64,000 bases of DNA from an uncultured Clostridia bacterium (lineage in GTDB: Bacteria > Bacillota > Clostridia > Christensenellales > Aristaeellaceae). The notes below the pieces were generated by a model. That model ran no database searches. It was not told the origin of the DNA and saw only the letters and a list, made by a program, of their open reading frames with translations. The stretch spans positions 1-64,000 of the forward strand of contig CAMKEI010000001.1 in assembly GCA_946411525.1 (NCBI GenBank), given 5' to 3'. The translations under genes and the position numbers were made by a program. Positions 52,776-60,504 of the stretch are shown one piece after another (position 1 is the stretch's first letter; every line of letters starts with the position of its first letter).

Positions 52776-52816
52776 CCCCTTTCCGCAGGTCTGTCTGACG
52801 CCGGAAAGGGGATTTT
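52776..52816 (+). terminator. Terminator-like hairpin before the lipid kinase gene
   Basis: CCCCTTTCC (52776-52784) pairs with GGAAAGGGG (52803-52811), followed by ATTTT. The long loop and short T run make it a weak terminator. It could end the candidate RNA started at 52513. Confidence 0.45.
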
Positions 52817-52848
52817 CCGCAATAAACAGGAACATCAGGTGATCGAAC

Positions 52849-53718
52849 ATGTACTACGCATTCATCGTCAACCCCGCCGCGGGCACGGGATTCTCGCTGA
52901 CCACGATGCAGGATATCGAGCAGAAGCTCACAGCCGCAGGCGTGGCGTACCGCGTTTTCCGGACTGAAAAACCGGGGCACGCGACGCAGATCGCGGCGGA
53001 TCTCGCTTCAGACGCGGAAGCGCGGGCCGTGGTCTCTGTCGGAGGCGACGGCACGGCGGGAGAAGTGGCGGCCGGTCTGACCGGCACCGGGAAACCGATG
53101 GGCATTATTCCCGCGGGCACCGGCAACGACTTTATCAAGTCAGCCGGGATTCCGAACAACCCGGCGAAGGCGCTGGACCTGCTCCTGAACGGTAAGGCGT
53201 GCCCGATCGACACCGGCACCGTCAACGACCGGTTTTTCCTGAACGTCTGCGGAACAGGCTTTGACGTTACAGTGCTGGATTACGCCGAAAACGAGAAGGA
53301 AAAGTACCGGGGGCTTACGCCTTACCTCCTCGGACTGATCAAGGCCGTTTTCCATTACAAAAGCGTGAACCTGACCGTTACCGCGGACGGAAAGCGGGAG
53401 GAAGGACAGTATCTGGTCTGTTCGATCGCAAACGGTCAGTATATCGGCGGGGGGATTCCGATCTGTCCCGCCGCGGACATTCAGGACGGACTGCTTGATC
53501 TTGTTCTGATCCGGAACGTCCACAGATGGCAGATTCCGTTCTACCTGCCCGGACTGATGATGTCCAGAGACCTGAAATTTGCCATCACGCGCCACCAGAG
53601 GGTCAGATCGGTCCTGATCGAGGGTCAGGACCTGAGGATCAATATCGACGGGGATATCGTGACCCTCTCCAACGCGGAATTCAGGATCAATCCCGCCTCG
53701 CTGGTTTTGATCCGGTGA
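52849..53718 (+). CDS. Diacylglycerol kinase family lipid kinase (DgkB/YegS-like)
   Basis: This 289-residue protein has the DAGK catalytic domain: FIVNPAAGTG, VSVGGDGTAGEVAAGL, MGIIPAGTGNDFIKS and FLNVCGTGFDVTVL. It probably phosphorylates diacylglycerol or a related lipid, which recycles headgroup-turnover products in Gram-positives, but the lipid substrate is not determined by these motifs. It has no own promoter nearby apart from the one at 52478, which would give a 340-base leader. Confidence 0.92.
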   Translation: MYYAFIVNPAAGTGFSLTTMQDIEQKLTAAGVAYRVFRTEKPGHATQIAADLASDAEARAVVSVGGDGTAGEVAAGLTGTGKPMGIIPAGTGNDFIKSAGIPNNPAKALDLLLNGKACPIDTGTVNDRFFLNVCGTGFDVTVLDYAENEKEKYRGLTPYLLGLIKAVFHYKSVNLTVTADGKREEGQYLVCSIANGQYIGGGIPICPAADIQDGLLDLVLIRNVHRWQIPFYLPGLMMSRDLKFAITRHQRVRSVLIEGQDLRINIDGDIVTLSNAEFRINPASLVLIR

Positions 53719-53769
53719 CCGGACGGGCCTGCAGACCGACCAGCAACCCAATCAAAGGAGGAGTTTTCC

Positions 53770-54306
53770 GTGGCTCAGAAAACAGAAATGCGGGACAGAA
53801 TCAAGGCTCTGTGGATCAGAGGGATGAAAGCCGTCGGAAACACAGCGGCGAACATCGCCAACAATACAAGGTACAAGGTTGACGAAGTGACGATCCAGAA
53901 CCGCCGCAGGGAGGTGCTGGGCGATCTCGCGAACAAGGCCTACGCCCTCTGGCTGAAAGGCGAGCCGTTCCCCGAATCGATGACCAAAATGCTGCAGGAG
54001 CTGAAACAGCTGGACGAACAGCTGAACGACATGAGAGCGGAAAAATATGCCGCTTCCAACATGTCCGCCCCGCCTGCCGAAGTCCCGGACACGGCCCCGG
54101 AAACCGACGACGAGGAAGACGATCCCGAGGATTTTCCGGCGGGAGACTCTCCGCTCGGCGCGGAAATCAACGAGCTGTTTGACGGCGTTCCTTCCGTAGG
54201 CAGGACAGCCGAGAAAGTGAACCAGTCGCTGGATCAGCTGAGCGACAGGATCCGGAACTTTCCGCAGTCAGACCGCGGAGACGAGACTGAGCAAAGGCAG
54301 GAATGA
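53770..54306 (+). CDS. Hypothetical cytoplasmic acidic protein
   Basis: This 178-residue protein shows no domain that I recognise. Residues 1-95 are helical and charged (EVLGDLANKAYALWLKGEPF, MTKMLQELKQLDEQLNDM), about 105-125 are very acidic (ETDDEEDDPEDF), and the tail is helical. There is no signal peptide or membrane helix. It has a GTG start with a strong AAAGGAGGAG site. It lies between the lipid kinase and an envelope protein and is probably cotranscribed with the latter (7-base gap). The N-terminal ALWLKGEPFP segment resembles small phage-shock-like helical proteins only loosely. Confidence 0.75.
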   Translation: MAQKTEMRDRIKALWIRGMKAVGNTAANIANNTRYKVDEVTIQNRRREVLGDLANKAYALWLKGEPFPESMTKMLQELKQLDEQLNDMRAEKYAASNMSAPPAEVPDTAPETDDEEDDPEDFPAGDSPLGAEINELFDGVPSVGRTAEKVNQSLDQLSDRIRNFPQSDRGDETEQRQE

Positions 54307-54313
54307 CAGCAGC

Positions 54314-54919
54314 ATGAGAATCAAACCACATGCCGTCCTGATCACGGTATGCCTGCTGCTTTTCGGCTCTTGCTGCACAGCGCTGTGCGAAACCGCCGGG
54401 GAGGCAGTCATCGTTCCTGAGGAGAACTGGTCGTGGGACCGGGGCGCGTTCAACAGTTTTTCCGGTCAGATCGATCTTTCGGACTGCGCCGGGAACGAGG
54501 TGACGGTCTGTATTTCAGCCGGCATCCCGTACAATCCGAAAGAGGAACAGGATGATATGCCGGTGTTCACCTCCCTGAACGGGAGCCGGATCGTGATGAC
54601 GAAGCAGAACGATACCGTCCGGTTTGCCCCGGACCCCGGGAACGCCGTCATGACGTTTTCCGTGTCGTTCAGACTGCCGGAAAAACAGCGCGTTCAGGAA
54701 GTGCCGCTGACCTTTCTTGTGAAAGACGCGGACGGGAACGTGCTGAAGACCGTATCGGCACGGATCGGGAAGGAAGCGGGGGAATCCGGCGGATCCTTTT
54801 ATATCGCCGCCGATATCAATCTGATTACGATCATCATCGCCGCGTCCGCCGCGCTTGTATGGATCCTGGTTCTGATCCGCGGACTGAACGAAAAAAAGAA
54901 AAAGAGAACGGGAGAATAA
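54314..54919 (+). CDS. Hypothetical secreted, C-terminally membrane-anchored protein
   Basis: This 201-residue protein has a signal peptide (residues 1-25, LITVCLLLFGSCCTALCE), an extracellular beta-rich domain (about 30-160, with GSRIVMTKQNDTVRF, NAVMTFSVSFRLP), a Gly/Ser spacer, and a C-terminal membrane helix (about 168-188) with a basic KKKKR stop-transfer tail. This is type I topology without an LPxTG motif. Function is unknown. It follows the acidic protein by 7 bases, and cysS starts 5 bases later. Confidence 0.78.
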   Translation: MRIKPHAVLITVCLLLFGSCCTALCETAGEAVIVPEENWSWDRGAFNSFSGQIDLSDCAGNEVTVCISAGIPYNPKEEQDDMPVFTSLNGSRIVMTKQNDTVRFAPDPGNAVMTFSVSFRLPEKQRVQEVPLTFLVKDADGNVLKTVSARIGKEAGESGGSFYIAADINLITIIIAASAALVWILVLIRGLNEKKKKRTGE

Positions 54920-54924
54920 ACCAT

Positions 54925-56331
54925 ATGCAGATCTATAACAGCATGACCCGAAAGAAAGAAACATTCCAACCGATCCACGAGGGAAAGGTCGGCATTTACG
55001 CGTGCGGACCCACCGTATACAACTACTTCCATATCGGCAACGCCAGGCCCTTCATCACTTTTGACGTGCTGAGAAGGCAGCTGGAACGGGAAGGATACCA
55101 GGTCACATTTGTCCAGAACTTTACGGATATCGACGACAAGATGATCAAAAGGGCCAACGAGGAAGGGATCACCGTCAAGGAGCTGGCGGACCGCTTTATC
55201 GCTGAATACTACGTCGACGCGAAAGCCCTGGGAATCCGTCCGGCGACCGTTCACCCCAAAGCGACCGAGCATATTTCCGAGATCATCAGCCTGATCACCC
55301 GGCTGATTGAAAACGGCCACGCCTACGCCACCACCTCCGGCGACGTCTATTACCGCGTTTCCGCTTTCCCGGGATACGGCAAGCTTTCCGGACAGAGCAC
55401 GGAGGACCGGGAGACCGGCGCCAGCGAACGCCTGAACGTCGAGACCGACAAGGAATCCCCGGAAGACTTCGCGCTCTGGAAAGCGAAGAAACCGGGCGAG
55501 CCTTTCTGGGACAGCCCCTGGGGAGAGGGACGGCCCGGATGGCATATCGAGTGCTCCGCGATGAGCATGAAATATCTCGGCGAGACCTTTGACATCCACT
55601 GCGGCGGAAAAGACCTCCTGTTCCCGCATCACGAGAACGAGATCGCGCAGAGCGAGGGCGCGACGGGAAAGAAATACGTCAATTACTGGATGCACAACGG
55701 TTTCATCAATGTCGACAATCAGAAGATGAGCAAAAGCCTCAACAACTTCTTCACCGTGCGCGATATCGCCAGGGAATACGATCTGGAAGCGGTGCGCCTG
55801 TTCATGCTGAGCGCCCATTACCGCAGCCCGATCAATTTCAGCCGGGATCAGATCGAGGCGGCCAACGCCAGCCTGAACCGCCTGTATACGGCCAGAAACT
55901 CACTGAAATTCCAGATGGAGAACGGAGAAGACAGACCGCTGAACGAGGCCGAAAAGGCGTTCACGGAGCGCCTGAAGGGGTATGAAAAGCGTTTCGACGA
56001 CGCCATGGACGACGATATGAATACCGCGGACGCGCTGGGCGCGATCTTTGAGCTTGTCAAGGACGCGAACATCTCCGTCGCGCAGGGCGCCTCGCGCGAA
56101 GCCTCGAAAGCTGCGCTGACCAGCCTGGAGGCAATCTGCGACGTGCTCGGTATTCTGAGCAAGAAGGAAGAGGAACTGCCCGCCGACATCGCCGCGCTGG
56201 TGCAGGAACGCGCCGAAGCCCGTAAAAACAGGGACTGGGCCAGGAGCGACGAACTGCGCGATCTGATCGTCAAAGCGGGATATATTCTGGAAGACACCAA
56301 GCAGGGACAGAAGGTCAGGAAGGATGTCTGA
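54925..56331 (+). CDS. cysS: Cysteine-tRNA ligase
   Basis: This 468-residue class I synthetase charges tRNA-Cys. It shows the zinc cysteine and HIGH region GIYACGPTVYNYFHIGNAR, QNFTDIDDKMIKRA, GRPGWHIECSAMS and HCGGKDLLFPHHENEIAQSE (zinc ligands), KMSKS at 267-271, and the C-terminal DALR anticodon domain. The longer in-frame start lies inside the upstream gene; ATG 54925 has GGGAGA 9 bases before it. It overlaps the comEA-like gene by 8 bases. Confidence 0.97.
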   Translation: MQIYNSMTRKKETFQPIHEGKVGIYACGPTVYNYFHIGNARPFITFDVLRRQLEREGYQVTFVQNFTDIDDKMIKRANEEGITVKELADRFIAEYYVDAKALGIRPATVHPKATEHISEIISLITRLIENGHAYATTSGDVYYRVSAFPGYGKLSGQSTEDRETGASERLNVETDKESPEDFALWKAKKPGEPFWDSPWGEGRPGWHIECSAMSMKYLGETFDIHCGGKDLLFPHHENEIAQSEGATGKKYVNYWMHNGFINVDNQKMSKSLNNFFTVRDIAREYDLEAVRLFMLSAHYRSPINFSRDQIEAANASLNRLYTARNSLKFQMENGEDRPLNEAEKAFTERLKGYEKRFDDAMDDDMNTADALGAIFELVKDANISVAQGASREASKAALTSLEAICDVLGILSKKEEELPADIAALVQERAEARKNRDWARSDELRDLIVKAGYILEDTKQGQKVRKDV

Positions 56332-56698
56332 CAGGATCAGACGCGCGGCAGGCCTGTTCCTGACGGTCCTCTGCGTTCTGCTCTGCCTGGTTTCCGCGCT
56401 GCGCGCCCGTTCCGGACAGGCGATCCGTTTCAGGAGCGGCGGAATCCGGGAGGAGGAGGTTCAGCCGGTTCCGACGGAACAGAACGGCACCGTCAGCGTG
56501 AACAGCGCAGACGCGGATGAACTGCCCGTACTGCCGGGCATCGGTGAAACGCTGAGCGCGCTGATCATTTCGGAACGCCGTGAAAACGGCCCGTATTTCT
56601 ACGCGGAAGACCTGGAAGCCGTGAAAGGAATCGGCCCGGCAACGCTGAACAGATTTCGTGACATGATCGACCTTTCACAGGAAGAAAGCGGGGAATAA
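56324..56698 (+). CDS. ComEA-like membrane-anchored helix-hairpin-helix protein
   Basis: This 124-residue protein has an N-terminal membrane anchor (about 8-27), a short charged linker, and the ComEA-type double HhH domain: VSVNSADADELPVLPGIGETLSALIISERRENGPYFYAEDLEAVKGIGPATLNRF. ComEA binds DNA outside the membrane during natural transformation. No comEC is adjacent, so competence cannot be concluded. It overlaps cysS by 8 bases and dnaX starts 1 base later. Confidence 0.87.
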   Translation: MSDRIRRAAGLFLTVLCVLLCLVSALRARSGQAIRFRSGGIREEEVQPVPTEQNGTVSVNSADADELPVLPGIGETLSALIISERRENGPYFYAEDLEAVKGIGPATLNRFRDMIDLSQEESGE

Positions 56699-56699
56699 A

Positions 56700-58340
56700 A
56701 TGGCATACCGTGCTCTGTACCGGGAATGGAGACCGAAGGATTTTTCTCATGTTGTCGGGCAGAAGGCCATTATGGACACCCTGAGAAACCAGGTGGTCTC
56801 CGGCCGGATCGCACACGCCTATCTGTTCTGCGGGTCAAGGGGAACAGGAAAGACGTCCACGGCCAAGATCCTGGCCAAGGCAATCAACTGCCTGGATCCC
56901 CGGAACGGAGATCCCTGCGGCCAGTGCGCGAACTGCCTGCGGGCCGAGCAGGAAGAAACCCTCGACGTCATTGAGATTGACGCCGCGAGCAACAACGGCG
57001 TGGACGAGATCCGGGTCCTGAGGGACACGGTCAAATATCCGCCGCAGTTCGGCAGCTACAAGGTATATATCATCGACGAAGTCCATATGCTTTCCCCGTC
57101 CGCGTTCAACGCGCTGCTGAAGACGCTTGAGGAGCCGCCGGCGCACGTCGTGTTTATTCTGGCGACAACGGAGCCGCAGAAGCTGCCGGAAACAATCCTG
57201 AGCAGATGCCAGCGGTTTGACTTCGGCAGGATTTCGATTCCCGATATTACCGGACGGCTGAAAGAGGCGGCGGAAGGTTCCGGCGCCCGGATTACAGACG
57301 GTGCGCTGACGCTGATCGCGCGGGCCGCGGAAGGCGGCATGCGCGACGCACTGAGCATCCTGGATATCTGCCTGGGATACAGCGATCAGGTTGACGAGAC
57401 GCTGGTACGGACCATCCTCGGGACAAGCGATTCATCCTTCCTTTTCGAATTCTGCGGCGCCATGGCCGACCGCGACGCGGGGAAAACCATCGGGATGATC
57501 GACCGGCTGATGCGCGAGGGGAAGGATCCCGGCGTATTCACCAAAGACGTATGCAGGCATGTCCGGGCGCTGCTGATTGCCCGGATCTGTCCGGACGATC
57601 TCGCAAAAGTGACAGACTGCACAGCGGAAGAAGCCGCGGATTATGTCCGCCAGGGGTCTGAGATTCTCCTCAGCAGACTGATGAAAATCCTCGACCTGTT
57701 CATGTCCCTTGAAACGGAAATGCGGTATTCCGCCACGCCGAGGCTGGCGCTGGAAAACGCGTCCGTGAAATGCTGCCTGAGAATCGACGAAGCGGACAAT
57801 CAGGCGCTGACGGACCGGATCGCCGAGCTTGAGAAGCGGATCGACGAACTCAGCGCCCGGATCGCGGAAGGCACCGTTCCCGAGGCGCTGCGCGGAACAG
57901 CCGGAAAGAAGGCCCCCGCAGAAAAGAAACCGGACGCTCCCGCCCCCAGGGCCCGGGAAGGCGCGTCCGCCGGGACGGCCAAAGCAGCCGGCGCTGAAGA
58001 CCGCGCCGTATGGAGCGAGCTGATGTCCAGGATCCAAAAAAAGGATATTACCGCGTGGAGCTTCCTGTCGCAGGGGAACCTGATCGGCCGCACCGGCAGC
58101 CAGTACCGCTGGCTGGCAGCCCGGAAGGAAGGAGAGCAGCAGTACATCCTCGCGCTGAACAAAGCGGATAAAAACAGCGCCGTGTGCGCCGTTCTGAAAG
58201 AAATCACGGGACAGGAATGCAGTTTCACCGCTGTCCCGCACGGGCCGGCCCGCACTGACGACGGCAGCGACGACGCCTATCTGGCGACGATCTATGAAAC
58301 ATTCGGAAGGGAACCGGTCGATATCGTAGACAGTATCTGA
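56700..58340 (+). CDS. dnaX: DNA polymerase III subunit gamma/tau
   Basis: This 546-residue clamp-loader ATPase begins YRALYREWRPKDFSHVVGQ. The P-loop is FCGSRGTGKTST, the zinc cysteines are in CLDPRNGDPCGQCANC, Walker B is VYIIDEVHML, and the sensor block ATTEPQKLPETILSRCQRF follows. The C-terminal tau region is Ala/Lys/Pro-rich, then a polymerase-binding part. The usual partners yaaK and recR do not follow. A hairpin terminator separates it from convergent yajC. Confidence 0.96.
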   Translation: MAYRALYREWRPKDFSHVVGQKAIMDTLRNQVVSGRIAHAYLFCGSRGTGKTSTAKILAKAINCLDPRNGDPCGQCANCLRAEQEETLDVIEIDAASNNGVDEIRVLRDTVKYPPQFGSYKVYIIDEVHMLSPSAFNALLKTLEEPPAHVVFILATTEPQKLPETILSRCQRFDFGRISIPDITGRLKEAAEGSGARITDGALTLIARAAEGGMRDALSILDICLGYSDQVDETLVRTILGTSDSSFLFEFCGAMADRDAGKTIGMIDRLMREGKDPGVFTKDVCRHVRALLIARICPDDLAKVTDCTAEEAADYVRQGSEILLSRLMKILDLFMSLETEMRYSATPRLALENASVKCCLRIDEADNQALTDRIAELEKRIDELSARIAEGTVPEALRGTAGKKAPAEKKPDAPAPRAREGASAGTAKAAGAEDRAVWSELMSRIQKKDITAWSFLSQGNLIGRTGSQYRWLAARKEGEQQYILALNKADKNSAVCAVLKEITGQECSFTAVPHGPARTDDGSDDAYLATIYETFGREPVDIVDSI

Positions 58341-58349
58341 AAACAAAGA

Positions 58350-58375
58350 AGCAGCCCGGCTGAAGCCGGGCTGCT
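58350..58375 (+). terminator. Shared terminator between convergent dnaX and yajC
   Basis: AGCAGCCCGGC (58350-58360) pairs with GCCGGGCTGCT (58365-58375) around a TGAA loop. T-rich sequence follows on the minus strand (TTCTTTGTTTT) and weakly on the + strand, so it likely works in both directions. Confidence 0.8.
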
Positions 58376-58392
58376 GTTATATCTGTCCTGGG

Positions 58393-58785
58393 TCAGTTGA
58401 GCTCCTGGGCGTCGTTCTCAATGGTGAGCTCCTCAACACTGCGAATACCCCAGCGCGCGATGACCATGCTCATATTGTCCTTTCCGACGGACAGCGTGAC
58501 GGTATCGTCCCTGATGCCGGTGATGGTGCCGTAGATTCCGCCGATGGTGCAGACCCGGTCGCCGGCCTTGAGGTTGTTCAGCATTTCCTTGACCTGTTTG
58601 TCCTTTTTCCGCTGAGGCCGGATCAGCATGAACCAGAAGACCACAAAAATGAGGATCAGCGGCAGGAAAGTGGTTGCCAGGGCCGCGATGGAACTGACCT
58701 GACCAACCTCGCCTTCGGCGGCAGTGCCTGCGGCGGCAGCGTCTTCAGCGACAGCGGCGGCGATACCGAAAAGTTTGTCCAACAT
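58393..58785 (-). CDS. yajC: Preprotein translocase accessory subunit YajC
   Basis: This 130-residue protein has an Ala-rich N-terminus, one membrane helix (about residues 37-58) ending in FWFMLIRPQRKKDKQVKEML, the family hallmark, then a small beta domain (LKAGDRVCTIGGIYGTITGI). YajC associates with SecDF and the Sec translocon. The start at 58785 has AAAGGAG upstream and a promoter at 58823-58851. tgt, queA and secDF, its usual neighbours, are absent here. Confidence 0.93.
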   Translation of the reverse strand: MLDKLFGIAAAVAEDAAAAGTAAEGEVGQVSSIAALATTFLPLILIFVVFWFMLIRPQRKKDKQVKEMLNNLKAGDRVCTIGGIYGTITGIRDDTVTLSVGKDNMSMVIARWGIRSVEELTIENDAQELN

Positions 58786-58822
58786 GATGAAATTAGCTCC
58801 TTTCAGGCTCAAATGCCTGTTT

Positions 58823-58851
58823 ATTATATCAGACAACCGTGCGGGACACAA
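58823..58851 (-). promoter_or_regulatory. Promoter of yajC
   Basis: On the minus strand TTGTGT (58851-58846) and a perfect TATAAT (58828-58823) are separated by 17 bases, about 40 bases before the start. Confidence 0.65.
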
Positions 58852-58882
58852 GTCAGAGCAGTTAAAAAACATTCACCCGCGA

Positions 58883-59239
58883 TTACCGGAGGTTTCGGGT
58901 GGCGACGATATCAGAACCGGTTTCAAGAACATTGCCCAGGATCACCTGTCCGGCTGAAACCGGCAGCGAGACATGAACATGGCCCAGCTCACGCATCACT
59001 TCGGGAATCAGGGATTTCGGAACCGGTTTTGACGTTTTGACCGAAAGGGGAACCGGGCTTCCCTCAACGGGAATCACGGCGGTAATCATCCGTTCGGGCA
59101 GCGTGCATTCCTGACGGGCGTACGCGGCGCCGCGGGGGCAGGTGTTTCCCGTCACGGAAACGACCTCTCCGGATTCGGACAGCGCGACGGTCATGCGGCA
59201 GCCGACAGGGCAGTTGATACAGGTAATCATCCGTTCCAT
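58883..59239 (-). CDS. DUF1667 cysteine-rich protein of a flavin oxidoreductase operon
   Basis: This 118-residue protein begins MITCINCPVGCRMTVAL and continues with TGNTCPRGAAYARQE, giving a CxxCxxxC plus C set that suggests an Fe-S cluster. The remainder (VPVKTSKPVPK-like, LPVSAGQVILGNVLETG) matches DUF1667. The family is encoded with two flavoproteins, as here, 5 bases after the upstream gene. It may be an electron-transfer or anchoring subunit in a GlpABC-like complex (inferred). Confidence 0.9.
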   Translation of the reverse strand: MERMITCINCPVGCRMTVALSESGEVVSVTGNTCPRGAAYARQECTLPERMITAVIPVEGSPVPLSVKTSKPVPKSLIPEVMRELGHVHVSLPVSAGQVILGNVLETGSDIVATRNLR

Positions 59240-59244
59240 TTCCG

Positions 59245-60504
59245 TCAGCTCCTTTCAATCCGGACGGTCAGCGTGCCTCCGGAGATTCCGCGGAGATCCT
59301 CCGCCTTCAGTGTGACAAGCGCCATTTCCCCGGGGGTAAAGATCATGGCCTTTTTCCGGCAGATCTCCTTTCCGTCCCAGTCGACGACAGCGGCGCTGTT
59401 CCGGTAAACGGCGGCAGGCCTGAACATCAGCGACACAGGCTGATCCGCGGCGGCGCGGATCTTCTGGGGGACGGTTCCGCGGACGCCGTCGCCGTCCCTG
59501 ACGGCAATGAAGGAAGATTCCGTCCGCCCGCCGCGGACATACGCCGCGGCCGCCGCGCCGGCCTTAAAACTCTCATCTGAAACATAATCAACCAGGTCAT
59601 GCACGTGGAGGACATTGCCGCAGGCGAAGATCCCGGGAACGCCGGTGCAGAAGGTCTCGTCAACGATCGCGCCGGACGTGGCGGGGGAGATGGCGATGCC
59701 CGCGGCAGAGGTGAGTTCGTTTTCCGGAATCAGACCGCAGGAGAGCAGAAGCGTATCGCAGTCGAACTCAATCTCCGTACCGGGGACCGGCATTCTGTTT
59801 TCGTCGACCGCGGAGACGGTGACCCCTTCCAGACGCTCCCGGCCGCGAATGTCGGTGACCGTGTGGCTGAGGTAAAGCGGGATATCATAGTCCTCGAGGC
59901 ACTGAACGATGTTCCGGTTCAGACCGGAGGAATACGGCATGATTTCGACGCAGGCCAGGACCTTCGCGCCCTGCAGGGTCATCCGGCGCGCCATGATCAG
60001 ACCGATATCGCCGGAACCGAGGATGACGACGCGCTTTCCCGGCATACAGCCTTCAAGGTTCACAAAGCGCTGCGCGGTGCCGGCGGAATAAATCCCGGCG
60101 CAGCGCGTTCCGGGCGTGCAGAGCGCGCCGCGGGGCCTTTCCCGGCATCCCATGGCAAGGACGACGGCTTTCGCGTGAATCACCTGAAAGCCTTTCGATG
60201 AAGAAATACAGGTGACCGTCAGGTCCGGGGAAACGGACAGGACCATCGTCGAGCATTCGACCGGGATCCCGAGTTCCGTCACGCGGTCAATATCTCGCTG
60301 CGCGTATTCCGGCCCGGTCAGTTCCTCCTTAAAGCGATGAAGACCGAAGCCGTTATGGATACACTGGCGAAGGATACCGCCGGGTTCATTCTCCCTTTCA
60401 ACGATCAGGATTGAAGTGATTCCGTTTTCCCTGGCCGAGATCGCGGCGGCAAGGCCCGCGGGTCCGGCGCCGACGATCAGAATATTGACGAACCGCTCAT
60501 TCAT
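59245..60504 (-). CDS. NAD(P)/FAD-dependent pyridine nucleotide-disulfide oxidoreductase
   Basis: This 419-residue flavoprotein has the N-terminal FAD fold ILIVGAGPAGLAAAISA, PGGILRQCIHNGFG, the second dinucleotide fold KRVVILGSGDIGLIMARRM and the late GIFACGNVLHVHDLVDYVSDE. It resembles the middle subunit of GlpA-like/DUF1667 operons. Start 60504 (MNERFVN) overlaps the upstream gene by 8 bases. An ATG at 60513 is also possible but sits only 2 bases after GGAGA. It probably passes electrons between the FAD dehydrogenase upstream and NAD(P) or another carrier. Confidence 0.9.
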   Translation of the reverse strand: MNERFVNILIVGAGPAGLAAAISARENGITSILIVERENEPGGILRQCIHNGFGLHRFKEELTGPEYAQRDIDRVTELGIPVECSTMVLSVSPDLTVTCISSSKGFQVIHAKAVVLAMGCRERPRGALCTPGTRCAGIYSAGTAQRFVNLEGCMPGKRVVILGSGDIGLIMARRMTLQGAKVLACVEIMPYSSGLNRNIVQCLEDYDIPLYLSHTVTDIRGRERLEGVTVSAVDENRMPVPGTEIEFDCDTLLLSCGLIPENELTSAAGIAISPATSGAIVDETFCTGVPGIFACGNVLHVHDLVDYVSDESFKAGAAAAAYVRGGRTESSFIAVRDGDGVRGTVPQKIRAAADQPVSLMFRPAAVYRNSAAVVDWDGKEICRKKAMIFTPGEMALVTLKAEDLRGISGGTLTVRIERS

